A stretch of DNA of 64,000 bases, taken from positions 186,001 to 250,000 of the forward strand of contig DCYB01000007.1 of NCBI GenBank assembly GCA_002331385.1. Direction: 5' to 3'. Source of the DNA: Comamonadaceae bacterium UBA2121 (lineage in GTDB: Bacteria; Pseudomonadota; Gammaproteobacteria; Burkholderiales; Burkholderiaceae_C). The notes under the pieces are model-generated. The model saw only the letters and a list, made by a program, of their open reading frames with translations, did not search any database and was not told the origin of the DNA. Made by a program: the position numbers and the translations under genes. Of the stretch, positions 32,975 through 42,071 are shown one piece after another. Position 1 is the first letter of the stretch; every line of letters begins with the position of its first letter.

Positions 32975-33583
32975 TTACGGGCGCTTGGAGATCACTTCAT
33001 CGACCAGGCCGTATTCCTTGGCTTCCGGTGCGGTCATGAAGTAATCTCGCTCGGTGTCGGACTTGACCTTGTCGTAGGGCTGACCTGTGCGCTCGGCGAG
33101 GATGCGGTTCATCTGCTCCTTGGTGCGCAGGATGTCGCGCGCATGGATTTCGATGTCGGTCGCCTGACCACGCGCGCCACCCAGCACCTGGTGGATCATG
33201 ATCTTGGAGTTGGGCAGCGAATAGCGCTTGCCCTGGGCTCCCGCAGCCAGCAGGAACGCGCCCATGCTGGCGGCAAAGCCGCAGCACAGCGTGGATACGT
33301 CGGGCTTGATGAACTGCATGGTGTCATAAATCGCCATACCAGCCGTCACGCTGCCGCCGGGCGAGTTGATGTAGAAGGAAATGTCCTTGTCCGGGTTCTC
33401 GCTTTCGAGGAACAGCAACTGTGCCACCACGAGGTTGGCCGTCTGATCGTTCACCTCGCCCACGAGGAAGATCACGCGCTCCTTGAGCAGGCGCGAGTAA
33501 ATGTCGTAGGACCGCTCACCGCGGCCCGATTGTTCGATGACCATGGGGATCATGCCCAAGGCCTGTGTTTCCAGTGCACTCAT
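32975..33583 (-). CDS. clpP: ATP-dependent Clp protease proteolytic subunit
   Basis: A 202-residue serine protease that forms the tetradecameric chamber of ClpXP/ClpAP. The catalytic triad is Ser106 (GFAASMGAF), His131 (MIHQVLGG) and Asp180. The N-terminal MIPMVIEQSGRGERSYDIYSRLL region is typical. GGAG lies about 8 bases before the ATG. The gene order tig-clpP-clpX-lon on the minus strand is the conserved proteobacterial arrangement. Confidence 0.97.
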   Translation of the reverse strand: MSALETQALGMIPMVIEQSGRGERSYDIYSRLLKERVIFLVGEVNDQTANLVVAQLLFLESENPDKDISFYINSPGGSVTAGMAIYDTMQFIKPDVSTLCCGFAASMGAFLLAAGAQGKRYSLPNSKIMIHQVLGGARGQATDIEIHARDILRTKEQMNRILAERTGQPYDKVKSDTERDYFMTAPEAKEYGLVDEVISKRP

Positions 33584-33682
33584 GTTGTATCTCCAGATAG
33601 ATGGTTGGATAGTAAAGGCACTATCCAGCTATCCTGACGCGAAGGGGTCAGTCATCCCTTGCAGGACACCAGAAATGAAATG

Positions 33683-33708
33683 GGGCTTGCACAGCAAAGT
33701 ACAAGCCC
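33683..33708 (-). terminator. Weak hairpin after tig
   Basis: GGGCTTG and CAAGCCC pair around a 12-base loop, followed on the leftward strand by a T-containing stretch. It lies between tig and clpP and may cause partial termination. A second small hairpin, GCCGCT/AGCGGC, lies at 33729-33746. Confidence 0.4.
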
Positions 33709-33768
33709 GCATGTCATGGCTTTGACTCGCCGCTCATCATAGCGGCAAGTTCACCCAGCACTGAAAAA

Positions 33769-35082
33769 TCAGGCCTGGGCGCCCATCAGTTCGTCAAACG
33801 TAATCGCCTTATCGTTGACCTTGGCTTTTTCCAGCACGAAGTTGGTCACATTGTTTTCGATCACAACCGCTTCCACATCGGCCAGACGGTTGCGGTCGCT
33901 GAAGTACCAGCGCACCACGTCTTCGGGCTTCTCGTAGCTGGCAGCCAGCTCGTCGATGTGCGCTTTCAGTTGCTCGGGCGTTGCTTCCAGCTTGTTGGCC
34001 TTGACCAGTTCTGCCACCACCAGACCCAGACGCACGCGGCGCTCGGCTTGCGGGCGGAACACGTCTTCAGGGATTTCTGCCTTGTCTGCGTCCTTCAGGC
34101 CGCGTTGCTTCAGGTCGGCGATGGCGCCTTCGCGCAGACGTGCGATTTCAGCCTGCACGCTGGCGTTGGGCAGATCCAGTTCAGCCTTGGACACCAGGGC
34201 ATCCATCACGGCTTGCTTGTTGCGCGCCTGCAGGCGGAACTTCACTTCGCGTTCGAGGTTGGTGCGGATGTCGCCGCGCAGTCCATCCACAGTGCCGTCG
34301 GCGATGCCGAGGGACTTGGCGAACTGCTCGTTCACTTCAGGCAGGTGAGCGGCTTCGATCTTCTTGATCGTGACCATGAAGTCGGCGGTCTTGCCAGCGA
34401 CTTCCTGACCATGGTAGTCCTCAGGGAACGCGAGCGGGAAGGTCTTGCTTTCGCCCGGCTTCATGCCGCGCACGGCATCTTCGAATTCCTTGAGCATCTG
34501 GCCTTCGCCGACCAGGAACTGGAAGTCTTCGGCCTTGCCGCCCGCGAAGGTTTCGCCGTCAATCTTGCCCTCGAAGTCCACGGTCACGCGGTCGCCGTCT
34601 TCAGCGGCAGCGTCCTTGGCGCGCTGCGCGAAGGTGCGGCGCTGCTTGCGCAGGATGTCCAGGGTCTTGTCGATAGCTTCGTCGGTGACTTCAGCGGAAA
34701 CCTTTTCCACTTCGGCCGATGCCAGATCCCCGATCTTCACTTCGGGGAACACTTCGAACACGGCGTCGAACGTCACTTCGCCTTCGGGAGCGCCTTCCTT
34801 CTCCGTGATGCGGGGCTGGCCAGCCACGCGCAGGTTCGCCTCGTTGGCGGCCTGAGCGAATGCTTCGCCGACCTTGTCGTTCATCACTTCGTATTGCACG
34901 GAGTAGCCATAGCGCTGTGCGACCACGCTCATCGGCACCTTGCCGGGACGGAAGCCGTCCATCTTCACGGTGCGGGCCAGACGCTTCAGGCGCGAATCGA
35001 CTTCGCTCTGAATGGATGCGACAGGCAGGCTCAGCGTGATTTTGCGCTCAAGCTTCTCAAGATTTTCAACAGTAACGGCCAT
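33769..35082 (-). CDS. tig: Trigger factor
   Basis: A 437-residue ribosome-associated chaperone with peptidyl-prolyl isomerase activity. The N-terminal ribosome-binding signature lies in GFRPGKVPMSVVAQRYG. A central FKBP-type domain (about 150-245: DGDRVTVDFEGKIDGE) and a helical C-terminal substrate cradle follow. The start at 35082 (MAVTVENLEKLERK) is the family start; an ATG 51 bases upstream lacks support. It leads the tig-clpP-clpX-lon block and its promoter probably lies near 35282-35287. Confidence 0.97.
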   Translation of the reverse strand: MAVTVENLEKLERKITLSLPVASIQSEVDSRLKRLARTVKMDGFRPGKVPMSVVAQRYGYSVQYEVMNDKVGEAFAQAANEANLRVAGQPRITEKEGAPEGEVTFDAVFEVFPEVKIGDLASAEVEKVSAEVTDEAIDKTLDILRKQRRTFAQRAKDAAAEDGDRVTVDFEGKIDGETFAGGKAEDFQFLVGEGQMLKEFEDAVRGMKPGESKTFPLAFPEDYHGQEVAGKTADFMVTIKKIEAAHLPEVNEQFAKSLGIADGTVDGLRGDIRTNLEREVKFRLQARNKQAVMDALVSKAELDLPNASVQAEIARLREGAIADLKQRGLKDADKAEIPEDVFRPQAERRVRLGLVVAELVKANKLEATPEQLKAHIDELAASYEKPEDVVRWYFSDRNRLADVEAVVIENNVTNFVLEKAKVNDKAITFDELMGAQA

Positions 35083-35281
35083 GGTAGTTCCTAGTCTCAA
35101 GGCTGTGGATCGAGCCGACTGCAGTGCATGCATGTTGCACCGTGTTCCGCCAGAGTCTCACGTCAAGCAAGCACGGCGCGCCCGAGGGGGACGGACGAGC
35201 GCCGCGCAATTCAAAAGCTCATGTATTCCGCGCACATAACAGCGGGGCAGCACCCCAACTCACAATTGCGCGAAGCCAGCG

Positions 35282-35287
35282 ATTATA
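35282..35287 (-). promoter_or_regulatory. Candidate -10 element of tig
   Basis: ATTATA on the + strand is TATAAT on the minus strand, preceded there by TGGG, close to an extended -10. The -35 region overlaps the left arm of an inverted repeat. The predicted 5' leader of tig would be about 190 nt. Confidence 0.5.
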
Positions 35288-35290
35288 CCC

Positions 35291-35364
35291 AGCGCAAAAA
35301 AGCCACCGGAACTGGCCCTGCCCTGCACTCGCCAACACCGGCTTCTGACGGGCTTTTTTGCGCT
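35291..35364. repeat. 14-bp perfect inverted repeat bracketing 46 bases upstream of tig
   Basis: AGCGCAAAAAAGCC (35291-35304) and GGCTTTTTTGCGCT (35351-35364) are exact complements with 46 bases between. The left arm sits just upstream of the tig TATAAT. The T6 runs could serve as terminators in either direction or as DNA-bending sites. Confidence 0.6.
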
Positions 35365-35556
35365 TAATTAACCAGCGGTTCATGCCTGCGCGCACGCCGC
35401 GCACACCACACGTGTGTCGCGCGCATGTCAAGCGCATGTCATCCCCTCCACCGATCCAAGCCATCCGCTCACCTGCGTCCAAATCAGAGATTTGTAACTG
35501 TTTGCATGACGCAACAAGGTGCCCATGCATGGGGAAAACTTTCATTTATTGAGGAT

Positions 35557-35575
35557 GCGAACCATTATCATTGGC
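35557..35575. promoter_or_regulatory. Fur box of the iron-uptake operon
   Basis: GCGAACCATTATCATTGGC, read on the complement, matches the 19-bp E. coli Fur consensus at 13 positions, including the run AATGATAAT. It lies 27-45 bases before the first gene of a DUF3325-DUF3649-PepSY-TonB-receptor cluster, so iron-dependent repression by Fur is likely. Confidence 0.7.
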
Positions 35576-35601
35576 ATCTTTTTTACCAAAACCGATCTAT
35601 C

Positions 35602-35871
35602 ATGCTTTTTCTGGGGTGCCTCACCATCCTTCTCGCCAGCGCGTTCCTATGTATGTCTGCGCCCCGATTCGACGGGCCGCTTCAAGGCTGCCGTGGTATT
35701 GCGCTGGCCTCTCTCTTCCTGGCCGCCGGCGTCTGGGCGCTGGTGCAACGCGGGCTGGGCACGGCGGAGGCGCTGGCCAGTGCGCTGGGCCTGTTGATTC
35801 TGGCGCTGCCTCTGGCGAGCTGGCGTCTGAACCTGCGCCGTCAGCGACTCTCGGACAAGGAGCGTTCGTGA
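35602..35871 (+). CDS. DUF3325-type small membrane protein
   Basis: An 89-residue protein with about three hydrophobic segments (LFLGCLTILLASAFLCM, ALASLFLAAGVWAL, GLLILALPLASWRL). Size, topology and position as first gene of a siderophore cluster match DUF3325 proteins. The ATG at 35602 is the first in frame after the Fur box; no clear Shine-Dalgarno sequence is present, which leaves the start open. The stop overlaps the next gene's GTG. Confidence 0.65.
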   Translation: MLFLGCLTILLASAFLCMSAPRFDGPLQGCRGIALASLFLAAGVWALVQRGLGTAEALASALGLLILALPLASWRLNLRRQRLSDKERS

Positions 35872-36194
35872 GCGCTGTTGTGAAAGCTGCTGCTGCCGCT
35901 GGGGCGCCCGCCAGCAAACGTAAGGAAGCCCTGCCGCGCCATCTGTTGTTCAAGGGCGTAGCAGGCCTGTTGCTCGGTTTCCCCCTGGCACTGCTGTTGA
36001 GCTGGCTATTTATGTATACAGGACTCGGCCCCCGTATCGCCCCCGCGCGCGATCAGGTCGCCATGTGGCTGGTCGTACCGCTGTGGTGCGCCGTGCTGTC
36101 GTTGAGCTTTATGGCGGACAGTCGCATTCGCTGCATCGTCTGGCTGGTCGCATGGAATCTTGTAGCAGCCGCTGCCTGGTGGGTGCTGCAATGA
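35868..36194 (+). CDS. DUF3649-type iron-uptake membrane protein
   Basis: A 108-residue inner-membrane protein with three hydrophobic segments (GVAGLLLGFPLALLLSWL, MWLVVPLWCAVLSLSFM, CIVWLVAWNLVAAAAWW). The start is GTG at 35868: AAGGAG lies six bases upstream and the codon overlaps the previous stop (GTGA). DUF3649 proteins are found next to PepSY proteins and TonB-dependent siderophore receptors. The stop overlaps the PepSY start (ATGA at 36191-36194). Confidence 0.78.
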   Translation: MSAVVKAAAAAGAPASKRKEALPRHLLFKGVAGLLLGFPLALLLSWLFMYTGLGPRIAPARDQVAMWLVVPLWCAVLSLSFMADSRIRCIVWLVAWNLVAAAAWWVLQ

Positions 36195-37827
36195 AAGTGC
36201 GTGCGCAGACGCTGCGCGACTATCTCTCCGTACACAGCTGGGTCGGCATCTTTTGCGGCCTGCTGCTGTTTATTGCATTCTACGCGGGCGCTTTCTCCAT
36301 GCTCAAGCCCGAGATCCGGCGCTGGGCGCAGCCGCAGAGCCATTCCGCTGGCATCAGCCGGGATGCCAACCGCGCCTTGGCACAGTTCCTGCACGATCAT
36401 CCCCTCGCCAAAGGCCGCCTGAGTCTGCGCCTACCGGACAAAGACCGCGCCACCCCGTTGCTGCGGATCGGCGGCAGAAGCGATGTCCAGTGGCTAGAAC
36501 TGCGTGAGGATGGAACGTTGCACGAGGCTCAGGAAACTCAGGGCTGGTACAACGCGGGCAACTTCGTCGATCACCTGCATCGCAAGGGCGGACTACCGCT
36601 GCCCTTGCGCTGGGCCGAGCCGTTCATTGGCATCGTTTCGTTGCTCTATGGTCTGGCACTGGTGTCGGGCGTCGTGGTGTTGTTGCCTTCGTTGGTGAAG
36701 GATCTGTTTTCCTTCGTATCGGCAAGAACATCAAGCGCATGTGGCTGGATTTGCACAACCTGCTCGGCATCGCCAGCCTGCCATTTCACGTCGTGATTGC
36801 CTTGAGCGCTGCCGTCTTCGGGCTGCATGACTGGATCTACGACGCGCAGGACCAGTTCATCTACAAGGACGGGCTGAAGGCGACGGTGCAACGCGACAGC
36901 ATTCCGAACCCGACCGTGCCTCGCGAGCAATGGCTCCAGCCGTCCGAGCTGATTGAGCGTGTTCGCGCGCAGGCCCCGAACTTCACGCCCCAGTCGCTCG
37001 ACTACAGCGGCCTCGGCGAAGATCGCACCACCTTGTTCGTGGCTGGCACGGATGACACGCACTTCAAGCGTGGGCCGCAATACGGTTATGCCATGGTTCA
37101 CCTGGGCACGGGCGAAATCTACAACCGCGTGTATCTGCCTGGTGGCACTGACAGCGCCCTGAGCGCAGCGCTGAACAGCTTCTTCTCTCTGCACTTTGGC
37201 AGCTACGGTGGCGATCCCATGCGCGTGGTGTATGTGCTGTTGGGACTGAGCGGCGCACTGCTCTTCTACACCGGCAATCTGCTGTGGATCGAGACCCGGA
37301 CCAAGCGCATGCGCAAGACGCTAGAAGTGCAAGAGCGTCCGCGCCATGTGCGCCTGCTGTCCAACGCCACACTGGGCGTTTGCCTTGGCTGCGCTGCGGC
37401 GCTTCCTGCCACCATCGTTGCCTCGCGTTGGTCGATGCCCTGGGTGGACGACATCAACGCTGTGCATCAGGGCACGTTCTATCTACTGTTCTTCGGGTTC
37501 ATTGCGCTCGCCATGGTGCGTGGGGCGGCACGCACCGGGGCGGGCTTGCTCTGGACCACCGCCCTGTGCAACGCCCTTGTGCCGCTGACTGCGCTGGCAT
37601 TGCACTTCATCGCCTCGCCCACGCGGCTGGCGGCGCTGCACAGAACGCACCAGCCCGGCGACCTGTTCCTGGAGAGCCTGTGCCTGCTGTTGGCCGTGTT
37701 CTTTGGCTGGCTCGCGTGGCGTCAGCAACACCGTCCCGTCGCACAGCCGTGGGCGCACCCACCCGCCTCAGGCGCGGACTCTCCTACCGGTTTCACTTCT
37801 CCACAACTTCAAATCCAACAGGACTGA
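36191..37827 (+). pseudogene. PepSY-associated membrane protein (ferric-siderophore reductase-like), frameshifted
   Basis: Two frames together encode one PepSY-TM protein of about 545 residues. The first (36191 on) has the N-terminal helix YLSVHSWVGIFCGLLLFIAFYAGAF and runs to VKDLF near 36709, then continues in a wrong frame to 36796. The second, from about 36709 to 37827, continues with LRIGKNIKRMWLDLHNLLG and further helices, including PFHVVIALSAAVFGL. One base appears missing in the TTTT run at 36707-36710: with five T residues the sequence would read VKDLFFLRIGKN. These proteins are thought to reduce or release iron at the inner membrane. The case may be a true mutation, a slippage site or an assembly error. 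Confidence 0.8.
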
Positions 37828-37828
37828 A

Positions 37829-39949
37829 ATGACATCCAAACGCCTCCATCGGGCCTCCCGGCTCAACCCGTTCATGCTCGCCATCCTGGCGTGTGCCGCC
37901 GCGCCCGCGTGGGCGCAAACGGATGCGACCACCGCGGCGTCCGAACAGAAAGTGCTGCCCCAGGTGGAAGTGCAAAGCCAGGGCGTTGACGGCAACACCC
38001 TGCCCTCCGAAGCGCCGGGCGGCCACGCGGCCACCGGCGCGCGACTTGGCATTCTGGGCAACACCACCATTCTGGATGCACCCGTCACCGTCAACGCCTA
38101 CACGCGCCAGCTGATCGAAGACCAGCAAGCCATGACGCTGGCCGACGTGCTGCAAAGCGATGCGTCGATCCGCTTCACCACCAACTCCGGCCACATGCTG
38201 GAAAACTTCACCATACGCGGCCTGGAATTGCCCGCGATGGACATCGGCATGAACGGCCTGTTCGGCATCGCTCCGGCCAGCCACGTTCCCGTGGAAATGC
38301 TCGAGCGCGTGGAAGTGCTGCGCGGACCCAACGCGCTGCTGTCTGGCATGCCGCCGTCCGCCAGCGTGGGCGGCACGGTCAACCTGGTGAGCAAGCGCGC
38401 CGGCGCCAAGCCCTTGACGGAGTTGACGACGACGTTCTCCAGCCATTCCTATGGCCAGGTCCACGCCGACGTGAGCCGCCGCTTCGGCCCGGAAAGCCGC
38501 CTTGGCATTCGCGTGAATGGCGCTTACGGCAAGGGTGAATCCGGCGCGAAGGATGAAGAAAAAGGCCGTCGCCTTGGCGCGCTGGCCATGGACTGGCAAG
38601 GCGACAAGGCGCGATTCTGGCTCGACGCCTATACCAGCCGCGAAACCATCGACAACGGCAGCCCCGGCATGTTCAACTTCGTGCGCGGCATTGGCCAGCT
38701 GCTGGCGCCGCCACCCGGTGACACAAACATGTTTCGCGGCACGCACGGCGCGTATCGCAACAACGGCGCCATGCTGCGCGGTGAGGTCGACCTGAACAAC
38801 GACTGGCAGGCATACGCCGCCATCGGTGGCTCGCAAGCCGAAGGCAAGGGGCTGATGTTCGGCACGCGCAGCATCGTGACCGGACTGGACGGCACAGCGC
38901 AGGGCTTCGTCTACAACGTGCACACGCGATCGCTGCGCTCGTCGCTCGACACCGGCGTAATCGGTCACTTCACGACCGGCGCAGTCGATCACCGGCTGCA
39001 ACTGGCCTACAACTACGTCGGGTTCAGGGAAGGCACAAACAATGCAGCCAAGACCGGTTTTCGCCAGAACATGTACGACCCGGTGGAGCCGGTGTTCCCC
39101 AACGCACCCGCCATTCCCAAGTACACGGTGAGCAACAAGCTGCAGTCCTTCGTCGTGGCCGACACGATGAAGATGCTGGACGACCGACTGCTGCTCACAC
39201 TCGGCGCGCGCTTGCAGAAAGTGGAGCAGCCGCTGGCCAAGTACGAAGAGCAGCGCTTGTCGCCATCGCTCGGCATCGTGGTCAAACCTTGGGGCAATCA
39301 CATCTCGCTGTTTGGTAACTACATGGAAGGCTTGCAGCCCGGCCAAACCGTAGGCGTGGGGTACGACAACGAAGGCGAAACCTTCAAGCCCATGCAAACC
39401 AAACAGACCGAAGTGGGCGTGAAGCTGCAGACCGGTGGCTTCACCCAGACCGTGAGCGCGTTCCAGATCGAGCGCCCCAGCCTGGTCGCCAAGGACAACC
39501 GCATGACCGAAGGCGGCAAGCAGCGCCTGCGCGGCGTGGAATGGAGTGCGTTTGGCGAGATCATGCCGCGCCTGTCCTTCCTCGGCGGCGTTTCCTACAA
39601 CCGCGCCAAGCAACTCAACACCGGGCTGGACACATTCGCTGCACCGCAGTGGACGGCGAACCTCGGCCTCGACTGGGTCACGCCCATTCAGGGGCTGGGC
39701 GTGGGAGGCCGTGTGGTCTACACCGGCGAGCAATGGTCTGACTCGGGCAACAAGATCCGCGTGCCGTCCTGGCACCGCTTCGATCTGAATGCGCGCTATG
39801 CCACCGAACTGGGCGGCCATCCGGTCCGCTTCAACGCGGCGATTGAAAACGTCGCCAACAAGCGCTACTGGTCCGGCATTTTCAGCGACGGCTTCGTCAT
39901 GCCCGCCGCCCCGCGCACCTACCGCGTCAGCGCCACCGTGGCATTCTGA
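37829..39949 (+). CDS. TonB-dependent siderophore receptor
   Basis: A 706-residue outer-membrane receptor. A signal peptide (ending AAAPAWAQ) and plug domain (ERVEVLRGPNALLSG, then GGTVNLVSKRA) precede a 22-stranded-barrel-like region ending in aromatic RVSATVAF, the BAM signal. The plug features are those of FpvA/FhuE-type ferric siderophore receptors. The ATG at 37829 is preceded by CAGGA and starts two bases after the PepSY stop, so translation is coupled. It ends the Fur-box operon, with a strong terminator 45 bases downstream. Confidence 0.94.
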   Translation: MTSKRLHRASRLNPFMLAILACAAAPAWAQTDATTAASEQKVLPQVEVQSQGVDGNTLPSEAPGGHAATGARLGILGNTTILDAPVTVNAYTRQLIEDQQAMTLADVLQSDASIRFTTNSGHMLENFTIRGLELPAMDIGMNGLFGIAPASHVPVEMLERVEVLRGPNALLSGMPPSASVGGTVNLVSKRAGAKPLTELTTTFSSHSYGQVHADVSRRFGPESRLGIRVNGAYGKGESGAKDEEKGRRLGALAMDWQGDKARFWLDAYTSRETIDNGSPGMFNFVRGIGQLLAPPPGDTNMFRGTHGAYRNNGAMLRGEVDLNNDWQAYAAIGGSQAEGKGLMFGTRSIVTGLDGTAQGFVYNVHTRSLRSSLDTGVIGHFTTGAVDHRLQLAYNYVGFREGTNNAAKTGFRQNMYDPVEPVFPNAPAIPKYTVSNKLQSFVVADTMKMLDDRLLLTLGARLQKVEQPLAKYEEQRLSPSLGIVVKPWGNHISLFGNYMEGLQPGQTVGVGYDNEGETFKPMQTKQTEVGVKLQTGGFTQTVSAFQIERPSLVAKDNRMTEGGKQRLRGVEWSAFGEIMPRLSFLGGVSYNRAKQLNTGLDTFAAPQWTANLGLDWVTPIQGLGVGGRVVYTGEQWSDSGNKIRVPSWHRFDLNARYATELGGHPVRFNAAIENVANKRYWSGIFSDGFVMPAAPRTYRVSATVAF

Positions 39950-39993
39950 CGTGGCCCTGGAGGGAGCAGTCGCTTCCTCGCTTACAGCGCATG

Positions 39994-40031
39994 AACGCAC
40001 TCGCAACAGCCATCGTTGCGAGTGCGTTTTT
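39994..40031 (+). terminator. Intrinsic terminator of the iron-uptake operon
   Basis: AACGCACTCGCAAC (39994-40007) pairs perfectly with GTTGCGAGTGCGTT around a 7-base loop, followed by T residues. Confidence 0.95.
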
Positions 40032-40151
40032 GCCATCGGCAATCAATCCTTCGCAACACCACATTGCCGCCGATCAAAACCCTGCGCTCTTGCCCCTCAC
40101 GCCGAAAAAGCATCCCTAGACTGAAGAATTTCACCCGGTCACATTCTGGTC

Positions 40152-41456
40152 ATGAGATTCGCACCCAAGAGACGCGGGGGCAACCCGGCAGCCACCTCCC
40201 GCAATATCGACAAGCTGAACACCCTGCTCGGAGAATGCTCGCGCCAATACAAGGCGGCGATCGACAGGAACGACTTCGCCGAGGCATACCGGCACATGCT
40301 CAAGGCGTATTCGCTCGCACCCGGGCACGCGCCCGTCGTCATGGAGTTGGCCTACACCGAACTGCGGCTGGGTCGCCACAAGGACGCCTATCAGCACTAC
40401 CTGAAGGCCATTCAAGTCAGCCAGCCCAACGTCGCCACCAACATCTACGACGGCATGACCGAGGTCTGTCACTTTCTTGGCAAGGAAGACGAGATGCGGA
40501 CCTACGGCGCACTGGCTCTGCAGACCAAGCGCCAGCAAGTCATTGACGAGCCAGTGGCATCCACATTCGACACCTCGCCACCGCCGTTCAACGCACAGCA
40601 GCCCGGCGAGAACATCATTGCCTATTCGCTCTATGGCGGACTGCCGCGCTACTGCGAAACCGCACTCATCAACGTCACGCTGGCGCGCGAGATCTACCCC
40701 GAATGGACCTGCCGCTTCTACGTCGACGACACCGTGCCCGACTACATCCAGCAGCAGTTGGCCGAGCTCGGCGCACAAGTGCAACACGTCAGCGCAGCGC
40801 AAAAAGAGCTGTCGGGTTTGTATTGGCGCTTTCTGGTCATGGACGATCCCGACGCCAAACGCTTTCTCATCCGCGATGCCGACTCGCTGGTTTCGTACCG
40901 CGAGCGCGCAGCCGTCGATGAATGGCTTGCGAGCGGAAAGTGGTTTCACACCATGCGCGACTCCTACACGCACACCGAATTGATTCTGGCGGGCATGTGG
41001 GGCGGAACGCACGGCATCTTCCACAACATCGAGCAGATGGTCCGCGACTTCATCCAGACGGGCCGTTTCCTCACCACCCGCGTCATGGACCAACACTTCC
41101 TGCGCTACTGCATCTGGCCGACGCTCACACGCAGCGTGTGCCGGCACGACAGCCAGGGGTTCGAGGCGGACGCCTTCAACTTTCCCACGCCAGCACGACA
41201 GACCGACTTTGAACAACTCGCCTTCCACGTCGGCATGAACGAAGGCGCATCCACCTTTTCCGTGGCCATCCAGCACCCGACGGCCTGCAAAGTGCGCTGG
41301 CAAATCACGGACGAGCACGGCCAAGCCGTGTGCGCCTACGATGCCGCCGTTCCCGCCTCCCGCAAGATCACCGTCGACATCCCGCGCCATTACGGCAGGA
41401 AAATCGAGGCAGGCAACTGGTCGGTCAAGATCTACCCCTACGAAACGCCCACTTAA
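40152..41456 (+). CDS. TPR protein with glycosyltransferase-like domain
   Basis: A 434-residue soluble protein. Residues 15-130 look like three TPR helices (KAAIDRNDFAEAYRHMLKAYSL, PVVMELAYTELRLGRHKDAYQHYLKAI). Then IIAYSLYGGLPRYCETALIN starts a Rossmann-like domain with a DxD motif in FLIRDADSLVSYRE. DxD binds nucleotide-sugar metal in GT-A enzymes, and the domain resembles sugar-transferase folds with a conserved GGTHGIF. The C-terminal 80 residues look like a beta-sandwich. No neighbour indicates a pathway, and no signal peptide is seen. The start is weakly supported by ribosome-binding site evidence. Confidence 0.6.
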   Translation: MRFAPKRRGGNPAATSRNIDKLNTLLGECSRQYKAAIDRNDFAEAYRHMLKAYSLAPGHAPVVMELAYTELRLGRHKDAYQHYLKAIQVSQPNVATNIYDGMTEVCHFLGKEDEMRTYGALALQTKRQQVIDEPVASTFDTSPPPFNAQQPGENIIAYSLYGGLPRYCETALINVTLAREIYPEWTCRFYVDDTVPDYIQQQLAELGAQVQHVSAAQKELSGLYWRFLVMDDPDAKRFLIRDADSLVSYRERAAVDEWLASGKWFHTMRDSYTHTELILAGMWGGTHGIFHNIEQMVRDFIQTGRFLTTRVMDQHFLRYCIWPTLTRSVCRHDSQGFEADAFNFPTPARQTDFEQLAFHVGMNEGASTFSVAIQHPTACKVRWQITDEHGQAVCAYDAAVPASRKITVDIPRHYGRKIEAGNWSVKIYPYETPT

Positions 41457-41718
41457 TCGTTGTCCGAAGGATTGCAAATTGACATCGTCCAATCTGCGAT
41501 GTGCTGGGAAATGAATGGAGACCGGCGCGCTGAAGCAAGCGTGATCCATCGGTGCGCCGCCCGCCTGTGATACACAGCGCGCAATGGACCAGAATGGTAT
41601 GATTGAGAGTGGATTCGACGGCAGTTTGAACAACCCACGAAGCGGCTGAAGCAGCGTTTATGAGACGGTTCTCCTCACGTCAGATCGCCTCAAGCAACCG
41701 CCTGAAAGCTCGCAAAAA

Positions 41719-41844
41719 ATGGATTGGGTCCCCGTAGTCTTTATTACCTTCAAGGTACTCGTGTTCGGCACCTGCATGTTCTTTGCCATCAAGTGGCACT
41801 ACGACCAGGGCAAAAAGAAGAAAAAAGAATCCGGCGAAAAATAA
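41719..41844 (+). CDS. 41-residue membrane microprotein
   Basis: Not annotated by length-filtered callers: MDWVPVVFITFKVLVFGT, then CMFFAIKWHYDQGKKKKKES and GEK. It has one membrane helix of about 20 residues followed by a Lys-rich cytoplasmic tail (KKKKKES), a layout typical of single-pass bacterial microproteins. GAAAG lies 11 bases upstream. A bidirectional terminator follows at 42032-42065. No known microprotein family is recognised. Confidence 0.6.
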   Translation: MDWVPVVFITFKVLVFGTCMFFAIKWHYDQGKKKKKESGEK

Positions 41845-42031
41845 AAGACGCCGAAGCCCGCACCCCGGTTTCCGACCTGTGGCCCGTTCGCTGATAGGCC
41901 ATTCGAGCAGCGAGCCGAATCGGTTGAATCTGCTGCACTTCGCGCATGGGACGCTCAAGAATTGCGGCATCCGGCCCTCGCCTTCTCTGCCCCCGCTCCG
42001 CCCTTGATGGGATAGAAACACTCAGCCAACA

Positions 42032-42065
42032 AAAAAGGCCCGGTGGAAACCTACCGGGCCTTTTT
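42032..42065. terminator. Bidirectional intrinsic terminator
   Basis: AAAAAGGCCCGGT (42032-42044) pairs with ACCGGGCCTTTTT (42053-42065). A-run and T-run allow termination from both sides: the microprotein gene rightward and tRNA-Leu leftward. Confidence 0.92.
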
Positions 42066-42071
42066 CATTCG

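Larger units (their letters stand above)
35083..35601. other. Divergent region between tig and the iron operon
   Basis: About 520 bases. It holds the tig -10 element (TATAAT on the minus strand, 35282-35287), a 14-bp inverted repeat at 35291-35364 and a Fur-like box at 35557-35575. No convincing protein-coding gene is seen. Confidence 0.6.

Noticed and set aside
36700..36720. Programmed -1 frameshift as the normal way to express PepSY
   Set aside because: The TTTT run lacks a canonical X-XXY-YYZ heptamer in frame and no stimulatory structure is evident; an indel is simpler.
37793..40042. A 749-codon minus-strand frame opposite the TonB receptor
   Set aside because: Shadow of a certain gene, no motif.
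41598..41603. TATGAT as -10 promoter of the microprotein gene
   Set aside because: No acceptable -35 hexamer at the right spacing.
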